From the NCBI RefSeq assembly GCF_014898815.1, contig NW_026515539.1, positions 1,674,001 through 1,738,000 of the forward strand: a stretch of DNA of 64,000 nucleotides, given 5' to 3'. The position numbers and the translations under genes are program-made. The first letter of the stretch is position 1. Every line of letters begins with the position of its first letter. This document shows positions 26,401 to 38,400 of the stretch, in pieces. The stretch comes from Panonychus citri. Its lineage: Eukaryota > Arthropoda > Arachnida > Trombidiformes > Tetranychidae. The notes under the pieces were generated by a model, which had not been told where the DNA came from, made no database searches, and saw only the letters and a list, made by a program, of their open reading frames with translations.

Positions 26401-29400
26401 TATATAATTAATCATTTATCCATTTATTTAATAGTTACATAAATTGTCAGGTAAATGTTTCATTTTTACATCTTTTTTTATCCTTCCCATCAAGACGGTT
26501 TACCTTTATGGTTTATTATTATTCTTGTACCTTTTTTTTAATAGTAAATCTTGTTGATTGTTGTCGTTGATTTTGTGTTGATTGTAATTGTTGACAAGGC
26601 ATCAGATACAAAAGGAAAACACTTTCCATTGTTATGCATCCTAATCACCATGAAAAGAATACGAAGAAACCATCATCACAATTGATGTCGGAGTTTCAGT
26701 TAATTTACTTTCTTTTTTCACCCAAAACTTTCAATTCTTTTTATTATTTCATTGTTTGTTTCATTATCATCGAGTTAATCAGTTCGTTAATCATTATCAT
26801 CATGTTCTCACCTTATTTTTTCGGGTCATCTTCATGGTCCTTGATGGTGATAAATTTCTGAAGATCAACTTTCACCTTCTCATAATCACTTTAAACTCAT
26901 TAACAAGCAACAGAAATTCATTTTATTTTCATCTAATTCATTTCAGATTGACCTCAATTTCAAATTATTTATATGTAATATAAACTGACCACTTCCCTGA
27001 GAAAATTGTGAAAAGAAAAGCAAATTAGATTAAGAAAGGATTTAGATTAAAACTCTTGAATTAAGAGTAATTTAAAACTCTTAAGATGATACATACAGAA
27101 ACTATCATGATACTCACGAGTATTTGTATTAATTTCATCACTTTCTATTGTAATAACTGAATCAATGATTAGCATAACCACTAAATAAATCAATTAAATC
27201 AAATTAACTAATCTTATAACAATGAAGACACAATTTATTGTTATTACTGGAAAACAATGTAAACGAGTTGAGGTGATTTAAGATTCAAACAACAATTAAA
27301 AAACGTTCATAATGTGATCAAAAAATGAAACAAATTAACATGAAAATTAGTCAAGTTTTTCTCATAATATTTAAAGATTAACTGTAATTAATTATTACAT
27401 TAATTCATTAGAACAATTAATTAGATCGCCTCCACATTTGATTGCGATTTTCTCTGTTACCTGTTGATTACTTGAGTCCAATTCTAATTGAATTGATTAT
27501 CTTTTAATCATGACGATTGTAAATATTAATACTTACCGTTAGTTGTTGATTCTACTTTTCAATCTGATGGAATTGATTTAAGTTCTTGGTTAATTGATTA
27601 CTAGAATAGAATAGTAATAATTTTTTCTCTTACACGTTCTCAACTTGATTGTTACTATTTTTACACCTTAAACTTTAATTGGAAAAGATTTGATAGAAAT
27701 GAAAATGTTTTTAATCATAGACAAGAATCTAAGATGACCATTGATAAGAAAACGTGTTAGTAGCCATCAAACAAGAAGCTGAAAGATGAAGAGGTGAGTT
27801 GATTAGTTGCGGGAGATTTTCTCATTTTGAATTGTTTTCCAATTGAGAATAACATTTTCAACTTGTTCTGGTCAGTTTTATCAATGGCTACTATTTTAGT
27901 TTAATCTTTTACATCTTTCAATTAACTTTGAAAGGAGCAATTTGATTTTGATCATGTTTATATTACATATCGATTGGCAATTGTATGAGAGTTCATAATG
28001 TTCAAGGAGGTTTGAAGCCCTTAAGGTTTATATTATCGTTAATTCATTTTTAATCATCATTATCTTGTTAATTAAATCTATCATGTATTTTGATAGAGGT
28101 TATTTTCTGACTGTGTGGTGATCAAACTCCCGGATTGGTAAACAAAAAGTTGAGAAAAATTAATTTCTGACCATTACCGCTCCTTATTGACCGGTATCTT
28201 TGTTACAACTTGGTTGTTTGCCCATCACAAACCGATCCTTGTTGGTTATCATCCTCATCACTTATTTTTTATCAACATCAGAAGCTTGAAAATAAAATAA
28301 AGTATCAAATGATAGTCGGGGTTACCTGTTGAACTGATCACTATTTTCACCATGTAAACACCAAGCCTTTCTACACGAATCAATTTAGGAAACTATTATG
28401 TTGATGGAGGAAAAAACTATCAACCATGAAAATGATTATCATCAACGGGAATCAGGGAGATTGAGGATGAAATGATCATGAAGAAGATGATGATGATGAT
28501 GATTATGTTGGTTATTCTTGGCATCAGTTTATGGATACGATGCCAAAGTAAGAAAAGCAAGAGAGAAGGTGAAATATTGACCAATCCATTATGTGTCTAA
28601 GTGTTTAATCACTTTTCCGTGATTAGAGATAGTCCAACAATCTCATGAACGCTAATCACCAATTTGATTATTTCACCTTTTCTGATAACAATTAAGGTAT
28701 TTCGTTAACCAGCGTGGTAATCATGACGATATTGTTGATAACTTTTCTTGATAATGATTTAGTTAAATTAGTTGGATTTATGATTGTTCAGTTTAGATGA
28801 GTGATGATCAAATAATTTGGTCGCCCGAGTTTTTTAATTGTTAATAAGAAGATGAAGAAAACAAAATCCTTTTACCATTTTAATTGTTACCATTTGAATG
28901 TAATCCAATCTGATCCAATCACTTTATAATCATCAATCAATCAATCAATCATTATGAATAATTGTAATATCTTTAATCTTTATCATCCATAAATCAGCCT
29001 GTCATCATTGTAATCCACTTTTTTTTATTAATCTTCATCATCATGTAACAATTAGTTAATCATCTTCTCAATATTTTGGGTTCCAGTCTGTCAATTGTTG
29101 ATAATCTTGACAAAATATTTCTCATTGACAAATGATTGTCTTACAATTAATCTGATTGATAAATTAGTTACACTAGTAATCAAAAATCATCACTTCTATT
29201 ATTACAAGTTAAGCATCAACAATTTAATAAATTGTCTATCAACCATGTCTTCATCTCTCTCTCTCTCTCTCTCTATTAAATCATTTTGAAAATAACATGG
29301 TGATGATTAGCAATCAACCGAGGAGTTTGATGTTGATTTGTTTTTTCATCATTGCAATTTAACTGTTAACCATCATCATCATTTTCCCATTAGTTGATAA

Positions 29401-32400
29401 AAATCAATGATTAGTTTAAGACTTTAATTAAGGTTTATTATCATGTTCAGTGGTTAGTTGGTTAGTTATAATTTTGTTATAACCAATTGGTTGGGAAAGG
29501 TTAATTTTCATTTGATTTGTTTTTACATTTTCATTATTAACGAAACAATTTAACTAAATTAACTCTCATTAATAATAATTACCTATTTTTGGTACAAGTT
29601 AATCAACCAAAAGAAGAGTAAGAAAATTAAATAAAACCAGTTAATACAATTTACGATTTTCATATTTTCATGAATATACCGTTTCTTTTACTGATTTAAT
29701 TTTTATTCCTTAATTATAATCATAAAGTTGTTAAAGATTCACAATTAAATCTAATTTTCGTATCAATTCATAAATCACAATCAAATGTTTGCGTGTTCAT
29801 AAGTAATCAAAAAAAGGAGCAAAATTTAACTTGGAAAATCATTTAATTTAATTGTTCCTATCACAATGTAAATCAAAAACGAAAACAAATGAAAATTTAA
29901 TTGTTCCAATCACGTTGATTGAAATAGTCTCAAGTAACAGGCCACAAAATTTCATCAATTTAAACTAATTGTAATGGTAATCAATTGAAGATTAATTTTG
30001 ATATCTAATTGTTTCCAATATCAAGACATACAATTTGTTTTGAATTTATCTCCAACTGATTAAATGATTAACTGATTAACAAATTGATGCAAACTCAAAA
30101 TCGATGGTTGTATATTGACATGTTGACAATTAACTCTCGGTGTGTCTTATTAATTTCTAATTGTTTGAATTAATTTTGTCTCTTTTTCTATTGTTTCATC
30201 TCATTCAGATAAATTACTCGTTCAAAGGGTTAAAACAACGGTAAACACCATCTCCCTTCAATGGCAGGCACCCAAAAAGATCGCGATCACCAATGGCCTG
30301 AGGCCACCACTCATGATGGTCTATCATTATTTACTCGCTAATGGTTCTGAACCACTCAACAGTCATAACATACCATGGAGCTCAAAAGGAGTAAAGGTCA
30401 GTCCTTAATTGTTACAATCTAAATTGATCGTATTCCTGATTCTCTCTTTCTCAACCTGTAGAATTGCTCATTCTACAGTTAATCCTTGATTATCTCTCTC
30501 CATGTATGTCCAGAAAATTGATTAATAGTTGAGGGTAGAATTTTCTTTCAGATTCTTTTCTCTTTGCCCTTTCATCCGCCATCTTTGTCCTCATCAATCA
30601 AATATTTTTCTTCCAATTTCAAACAGAGTAATAACTACAATTATTTATCTTTTTTAATTCTATTAAGACATTCATTTGTATAAGGAAATTGTTTCTTCTT
30701 CATTGTGTTTATAAGGTTAAAGAAAACGATGAAATGCTTTTTTCTTGTTCGATTTATTTTCCAATTTTAAAATTAATCAATTTCTATAGCAATTAATCTG
30801 TATCTTAAATCACTTGAATCAACATTTTCATTGTGCTAACTTTGTGTAAGTTAATTGTTAATGAAAATAGTCCGTGTGTTGATTGTAAACAACTCATTGG
30901 ATTATCTCAACTTGGTCAATATCCACAAAGATTGAATTGATTTTGTTGACCATTTTGATTGATTTCTTTTTCCACCAGCAATCAATTGTTGATTACATTT
31001 GAGAGAAGATAATAATTGTTTCATTTTGTGGTGATTGGTAGTAAAGGTGACACTTTATTCATTATCAATCATTTCGTTAATCCTTTCAATCCAATAATCA
31101 GTTGATCTAAAATTAAGTTGAACTCAACATTTTCTTTCAAGTTAATCTCTTTTTTTAGCTCCATGTTATTGTTTCTCATACAATTCAATTGTTTCTGTAT
31201 CATCTTAATCATAATTATCCCTTTAATCAACAATTAAGAGTCAAAAAGAGTCAATTTATTAGTTTCCAAATGTAACAATATCCTTGCGGCGTAATTATTT
31301 TAATTGTAATATTTGTTGCTTAATCTTACACTCCAATTGGTTTAGATTGAGATTATTTAAAGTAAATCCAAAATATGACTAATTAAAGGGAGAAAAGAAA
31401 AATTAAAATGCAATAATTAATGATGAATATAAATAATATGATGTTTCTAATAAAGTTCATTGATTGAGATTCTCATTCAAGAATTGAGCTACAGGTTATA
31501 TGGAAAAAGAGAGTCAAGTTATTCCGTTAATGATTTTATTCTAATTATCTAATCAACTAATCATCTTCTTTTTTCTTCTCAATCAACATTTAGATTGGTT
31601 TGTCTTCCGATCAATCAACGGGATCAGCGATCATTGAAAACCTGAGACCAAACAGCAAATACTTGGTTAAAGTGGAAGACGATAAAATGAATGAAACCCT
31701 AATCGTGGAGACTAAAGGTTAATATTATCATGATAATGATCATGATTTTGATTATTTGCCTCTGAATACATCAAACAATCATCACAAGATCATTATCCTA
31801 ATCGTTTCAGGATATCCAAGATTATCTCTCATTTTTTTGAACGATTCAGATTCCTAAACATGAGTAGCCGATAGGAAGCTAATTTAATTGTCAAGAAAAG
31901 CAAAATCATCTCGATTCCAACCTTTCGCCTGAATTAATTACTCTCTCTCTCTCTCCTAATTTTAAGCATGATTATCGGACAATTTACTTATTAATTGATT
32001 GACACTTGACTTTGAATAATTACTTAAATTAATCATCGCAATTAACTCTCATTCCAAAATATATTCAATGAACAGAACGTGATTATGATTCTAATCATCT
32101 CTCAATAACAATAATCCACTTTTTCTGTTGATATTTAGGATCTTAACCCTAAGGTCATTTAATTAATAACAATTAGCGATGAAGGAAAAACAGAGAAAAA
32201 ATTAATTCTCCAACCTTACCTTTTAATCATGTGTTCAGTTAATTACTGTTAATATAATTAACAGTAGTAGTTAAAGTTGTAGCATTTTAATTGTCATCAT
32301 TTTTGCCATTTAAATGCTCACAATTGTGAATGAAATGTTTTTTTTTTAATGATACTCATGATTAAAATGACGATGAACATGATACTTGTCATCATTATAC

Positions 32401-35400
32401 ACACATGATGATAATCATCATCATCTTTTGCATTCCCAATCAAGCGGAAGTAAAATTCAAGTATCAACGGAAGTGTAAAGATGAATTAATTGTTAAATCA
32501 ACTCAAAAAGAAAACATTACAATTTAATTAATCCTAAGTAATCCAGTTATCTTATTTTTTTTACTTTTCTTCCCTAATAATTAACCTTAACAAATAATAA
32601 TAATAACTGGATTAACTTTTGATTGTTATACTTTAGTTAACAATTATCATGATAATCCAGATCATTTTTGTTTTGTTTTCTGTTAACTAGTCGCTATTAA
32701 CACAATTTAGCTAATCAATGTGTTCAACTAATTAAACCACTTCATTTGTATTACAATGACTACTAATTTACATTTGATTCTATTATTTAAGTTAATTGTT
32801 TCTTGCTAATTACTAATTGTTTTCAATATCATTTTCCTTTTCTTTTCAAATATTTAGATGGTTGTTTCCATAATTCATCAATCTACAATGTTGGTGATCG
32901 ATTCAATATTTCCTGTGATCAAAATTGTACCTGTCAAATTAATTCAACAATTAAATGTGTTGATAGATGCTCACAATCAACTAAATCAAAGTTAATTGGT
33001 GATCCAAATTGTAAACAAAAACCTGATCCCTTAGATCCTGAATGTTGTTTCATCTATCAATGTGAAGGTATTAATCACAATCAATATTAATCGTTTTTAA
33101 TTATAACCCTTTCTAAATAATTATCATTACATTTAAATTGTGAAAGTGTTGATCATTCATCAATAGGTTTGATTATAATGATTAAATCTGTCAATAACCT
33201 TTTGTCAATTAAGGGTCAGAAAAGTTGATCGTTATTGTAATTAAGTTTTTTTTTTCATTGTTTATCACTGAATCATGAATGTGTAAAAATGTATTTCACT
33301 TTTAATTTCACACAATTAACTCTTGATTACTATTATTTTGACGATGATTTCTCAAAGTGATTGGATTATAATCATCATCACCTTTTTATTATTATTTTAT
33401 ATCTTATTTTGTATGATTACAATTAGGAAAGGTTAACTTTTTTTGGCTCGAAAAGTAATTTGGTTGATTTAATGTAACAATTGAGATTCTCATCAGAAAT
33501 CAGTGAACGATTGAAATACAATCATCAACATATAAATTGTGGTTTTCTTTTCAGCCAATTGGCAATGAAAATAAACTTTCTCTTGTATTGATTGTTAACT
33601 CTAATGATATCTAACGATTTCCATAGATCTGACAATTTTCTCACGAACGAATTGACTAATCATTCAATTGTTTATTTCTTGATTTACAGATGAATTAAAG
33701 CCAACAATTGAAGCTCGACCGAAGGTTCTGATAACAAGTAGCACTCGAACCTCAATCGCCATTGCCTGGGATGATTTCAAGTTACCTAATTATGAATCGG
33801 GCTACGTGATTGAATATAAACTTGTTAATGACACTTTATCAAATTCTGCCAATGATACAACAAATTCTGATGGTAATTGGATTCAAGTTCAGGGTAATAA
33901 TACACCTTTTTGGACATTGGAAGGATTAAGACCTGGATTAAGTTATTTGATTCGAATCAGCCTCTGGGAATATCCATTCGATGAGAACAATAAGAAAATT
34001 GATTCCTCCGATCATTCTGAGATGATAACTGCTACTACTGAAGATGGTTGCATGAATAAGGATAATGTTACTTTCCCGGTGGGCAAGGAAATAACCCATG
34101 GATGCCAATGGAGATGCACTTGTCAATCGGGTGACAATTGGTTCTGTAAAGCCGTTTGTTTAGAACCTTTAATCCTCATTGGTAGTAACATAGATCCATC
34201 TTGTAGTGAGGCTGCTGTTGACGATTGTTGTTCAACCATTACCTGTATTGAAACTCGAAGTGATCCACCTCCGTCGGTAACCACTAATTCATCTGAAGAG
34301 ACAACATACTCATCTCCAACTTTATCTTCTATGTCATCACCATCACCCTCTTCTACCTCGACTTTGGCTCCATCCGTATCTTCATCTTCATCGTCACCGT
34401 CAATATCTTCATCTACTCCATCATCTTCAGGATCGACAGAATTAACATTCTCAGATAAACCAGGATATTGTTACGAACCAACCAAGATTCGTAGTGATTC
34501 TGGCATTTGTCTCGAAGAGTGTCAACATGATTATCATTGTCGTGGTTTGGACAAATGTTGTCCAACCTCTTGTGGTGGCTCCGTTTGCTCTGAAGTAAAC
34601 ACTGGATCTCCGCCATCATCTAAACGCTGTGAAACTATTACTTGCGGTCAAAATGCTTTATGTCTTGATACCCGAAGTGACCAAGAACCACCAAAATGTG
34701 CCTGTAAACCAGGATATCGAGGAGATCCTTTCGATTCAGTAAATGGTTGCCGAAAGTCTAATGGTCGATCAAATTTGATCTGCGAATACAAGAATTCAAC
34801 CTATGGACCCGGTGAAGAGTTTTTCGATGGCTGCGAATTCAAATGCGTTTGTTCAGAAGCATTAGAAGTTGAATGTAATCCACGATGTCCGTTTATCGGC
34901 TCAGAAGAACCAGTGACAACCGTTGACCCTTTATGCACCATCATTCAAGATCCAAAAGATTCTTGTTGTAAAACAATGGCCTGTGAATCGAAACCAGTTG
35001 ATGTGGTCAAAGTGAATTCATCATCGCTTTTCAATAGTGACAATGACAACGAAAATGGTGACATTGGGAAACTATTCCAGTGGATGGACCTTTATCAGTA
35101 TCTGGTTGCCGTTATGAAAACATCACTTATCAACCCGGTGAATCTTTTGTCAATGGATGTGAATCTCGGTGTATTTGTAAGGAGGGAAATCGCTTACAGT
35201 GTGCACCTCGCTGTCCCGTATTCCATGGTTATAATCAGAAACTTTGCTCGCTCATTCCCGATCCAGACGATCCTGAATGTTGTAAGATCGCTGTTTGTAA
35301 CACGGAAAAACTGTCCCCATCTCCAGCAATTAAAAAGATGGAACCATTTGAACTGTTCATTGATTCAGCGACTGTAACCAATTCATCTCACATGGTTCTT

Positions 35401-38400
35401 AGGTTAATTATTCCCAATTCTATTCATCATAAAGCTAAACATGTTTTCTCAATTCGATACTCGAAAGTTGATACGGAAATGATCTCATCGTCACCTTCGC
35501 CCATTGAAATGTCTTCTAATCGAGCCTGGTCATCGGTTGAAGTATCGGAAGATGATCTGAAACTCTTGGAACCAGGAATGTTTGAAATAGATTTCAATGG
35601 TCTATCTCCTAACACTGATTATTTCGTAGAGGTTAAAGAGGTTAGATCAAACTCGACCTCGAACACAGTTTTTATTAAAACTTTCCCAGTTGGTGTTGAC
35701 TCTTCATTCAATGGGTGCTTTTTCAATAATAAAGCTTATCAAGTGGGCGATGAATTTTATGATGGATGTGACTATAAATGTCGCTGTGAAAAGGGGGGAA
35801 CTCGAGCTTGTGATGATCGTTGTCCAATTTATATCGACACGATTGGATTTGAAGAGTGTGAATGGATCGCATCGCCAGAAGATCCTTGTTGCAAGATTCC
35901 CGATTGTTCAAAGAAAACTGAGAAATATGATGAGCCACCTAAGAGTCCGATAGATAATAACAGTAATGAGCCTAGTGTTAATTCACCATCAACACCGACG
36001 TCGGAAACTTCGTCACCAGTAAATCCACCACCATCTCTACCTGGTTCAGTTGAACCGTTTTGTCTTGGAAAGGATAATAGTCTTCACTTTATTGGTGAAG
36101 CTTGGGATGAGTCTGGACCCGGTGGGTGTCTCAAACAAACTTGTCGATGTGTTCAACGTGCAAATGGTACAACAACAACCCAATGTCATGGCGGTTGCCC
36201 TCCAATACCTTCTAATGCCATTAAACCCACCCCAAGTTGCCCCAAGCCTCATATCGTTAACCCAAGTGATGCCTGTCTTTGTCCATACTTAATTTGTGAC
36301 CATTCAGTTGATGAACCTGAGCGATTACCTTCAAAAGATCAACAAAATCAATCCTCATCACCAGCACCACCAACTACAACCCCAACAGTCTCTACCACCA
36401 CCATGCATCTTCCTGATCGTTCAGCTTATCCCAATGCTGAAAGTTTCCCTGGTCTTTGCTTGTACAAAGGTCAAAAGATTCCTATTGGTAAATTCAACGA
36501 CGGCTGTCAATCGGTTTGTGAATGTTTGCCCACCGGCAAAGTTTCATGTGCTCCCTTGAACTGTCCTCAGTTCTTTGACACTCCGAATGAAGAATGTCTT
36601 GATTGGGAATTGGATCCTAATTTCATTCCCTCTCCTCCAAATTGTTGTCCACGTCCGACCTGTAAAAACGACGGTTCTTGTATCTTTGCTGGCCTGCGAT
36701 TCCCGAATTTCAAACCAATTCCTAGTGAACTCCTTCCTTGTGGCACTCGATGTGTTTGCATGAATTCAAATGTAACCTGTGAGAATCGATGTCCACTAAT
36801 TCCCGATACTCCACCGACTAATCTTCCTTGTCCACCTCCATTGGCTTATCGAGGACATTTGCCCGGTGAAGATTGTTGTCTTCATTGGATGTGTCGTGAT
36901 ACAGAGAGAGCAGGTAAACATTAATCATCTTGATTTCACTTAATTACCTAAATTGATCATTACTAATATTTTTCTTCTCTCCTTCATGTATAATAGCTTT
37001 TTGTCTACACAATGGGAATCGTTACAAAGTAGGTGATCAATGGGAAGATGTAAACGCGGGTGATATTCTTGGTCCAAGACGAAGATGTCAATGTAAACCT
37101 ACTCCGCCCTTGGGAAAACCACAAGTTGATTGTTTTGCTGGAGTTTGTCCCAAAATCACTGAACGACATTTGAAGCCATCAGCTGAATGTCCTCTTCCTA
37201 TTCTAATATCACCTGAAGATCCAATTCTTTGTCCATATGTAATTTGTAATTACTCAGAAGAAACTGGTGAGTTTAATTTGACTTGAAAATCAATCAATTT
37301 TCACAATAAACTAATTGTTTTCATTGTTTTGTCAACTTGATTCAGGTAAAGAATTGGAAAATGTGAGTGTTGTTGCCATGAATAACTCGGCAGTTAGGAT
37401 ACGATTTACTCTTCCATCTCTATTTGTTGGTCTTATTGGACATGCTGAGGTCCATTTCACCGTCGATCCAACGACACCTCGACACCAATGGAACGTTCAA
37501 AAGTTTGCTCGACCTAAGCGACTGTTTGATACTGCGAACATTGAATATCACTTAGGTGGCCTTAAATCGGACACAACTTATTACTTCCAAGTCCGAATTC
37601 TGATTGAAGCTCTTCATTCTGGACCTGAGAGTCAAGTTTACAAATTATACTTACCAGCTCCAGGATCTTCGGTTTCAGGATCACATGGATATCCACTTAC
37701 AAGTTCAACTTTAATTGGCTCTCATTCATCTGTCTCATCATCTGCTCCCCTTCATCCTCGATATCTCCCACAACTTCATCGACTTTACCTCCACAAGTGA
37801 CTATGGATGTTAATCTGAAAGCACTTGCGATCGATGGAACCAGTGTTAGATTATCGTGGAGAAATTTAGATCAACAAGAAAAATCTCTGATCGATGGAAT
37901 AACAATTAAATATCGTTTGACCAGTGATCCTTTCGATAAATGGACAGTTACTCCGATGATTCACCGAGATGTAAACGAATACACGTTACGTGACCTGCGA
38001 AGTGGAGCAACTTACGTTATTGATCTGATTCTTCGTCCATCTCAAGGATTAACAAGCCAACTACTTTCGGCTAAACCAGTTACCATAGAAATGCCTTCGA
38101 GACCTCGAAATGATTTTGATTTCTCACCGTCAGTCGACGTGACCCCTGAATCTTATCGGACCATGATGAAACTTCGAGGTCTTCCAAGACCAACTGATAA
38201 ATATGTTAACGTTGTAAAAGTCAATTTCCGAGAGGCGAATTCAGAAGGACTAGAAAACAAAATGGTTCATATGTTCAAAACACCATCAGAAGATGGAACC
38301 ATAATCGTCGATGGACTAAGTCCAAACAACAGGTACAAAGCTTGGATTGACCTTTACCTCGCCAATGGTGCGACAATTTCAACGGACACTGTCACTTTCC

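Larger units (their letters stand above)
3931..30208 (+). other. sas: sas intron 1, 26,278 nt
   Basis: The donor after 3930 is GTAAGA and the acceptor is CTCATTCAG ending at 30208. The interval is AT-rich and low in complexity: (CT)n, (GAT/ATC)n and ATT runs, and many TTACCT, TTAATTG and CAACAATCA words. The ORFs inside are short, rich in Phe, Ile, Asn and Ser, cross microsatellites and show no domain; I treat them as chance. Diverged duplicated blocks occur (5040-5255 with 15940-16110; 5700-5870 with 19600-19770; 5895-5985 with 9565-9655). No intact transposon, tRNA or rRNA gene is recognisable. Enhancers are likely in an intron of this size, but none can be read from the sequence. Confidence 0.75.

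Noticed and set aside
3931..30208. About two dozen ORFs of 60-120 codons in sas intron 1 (for example 8774-9118, 17361-17708, 19236-19604)
   Set aside because: They run through CT/ATC microsatellites, are dominated by Phe, Ile, Ser and Asn, overlap on both strands, lack domains and have no splice partners with coding character.
35060..35085. Programmed -1 frameshift at GGGAAAC in sas exon 5
   Set aside because: The heptamer resembles a slippery site, but it is in the wrong phase relative to the incoming frame (GGG AAA C, not G GGA AAC), and similar breaks occur at other runs, so a missing base is simpler.
35690..36763. ORFs on both strands within sas exon 5 (e.g. 35690-35953, 36046-36252, 36575-36763)
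   Set aside because: Shadows of the cysteine-rich VWC frame; the intact module spacing shows which frame is real.
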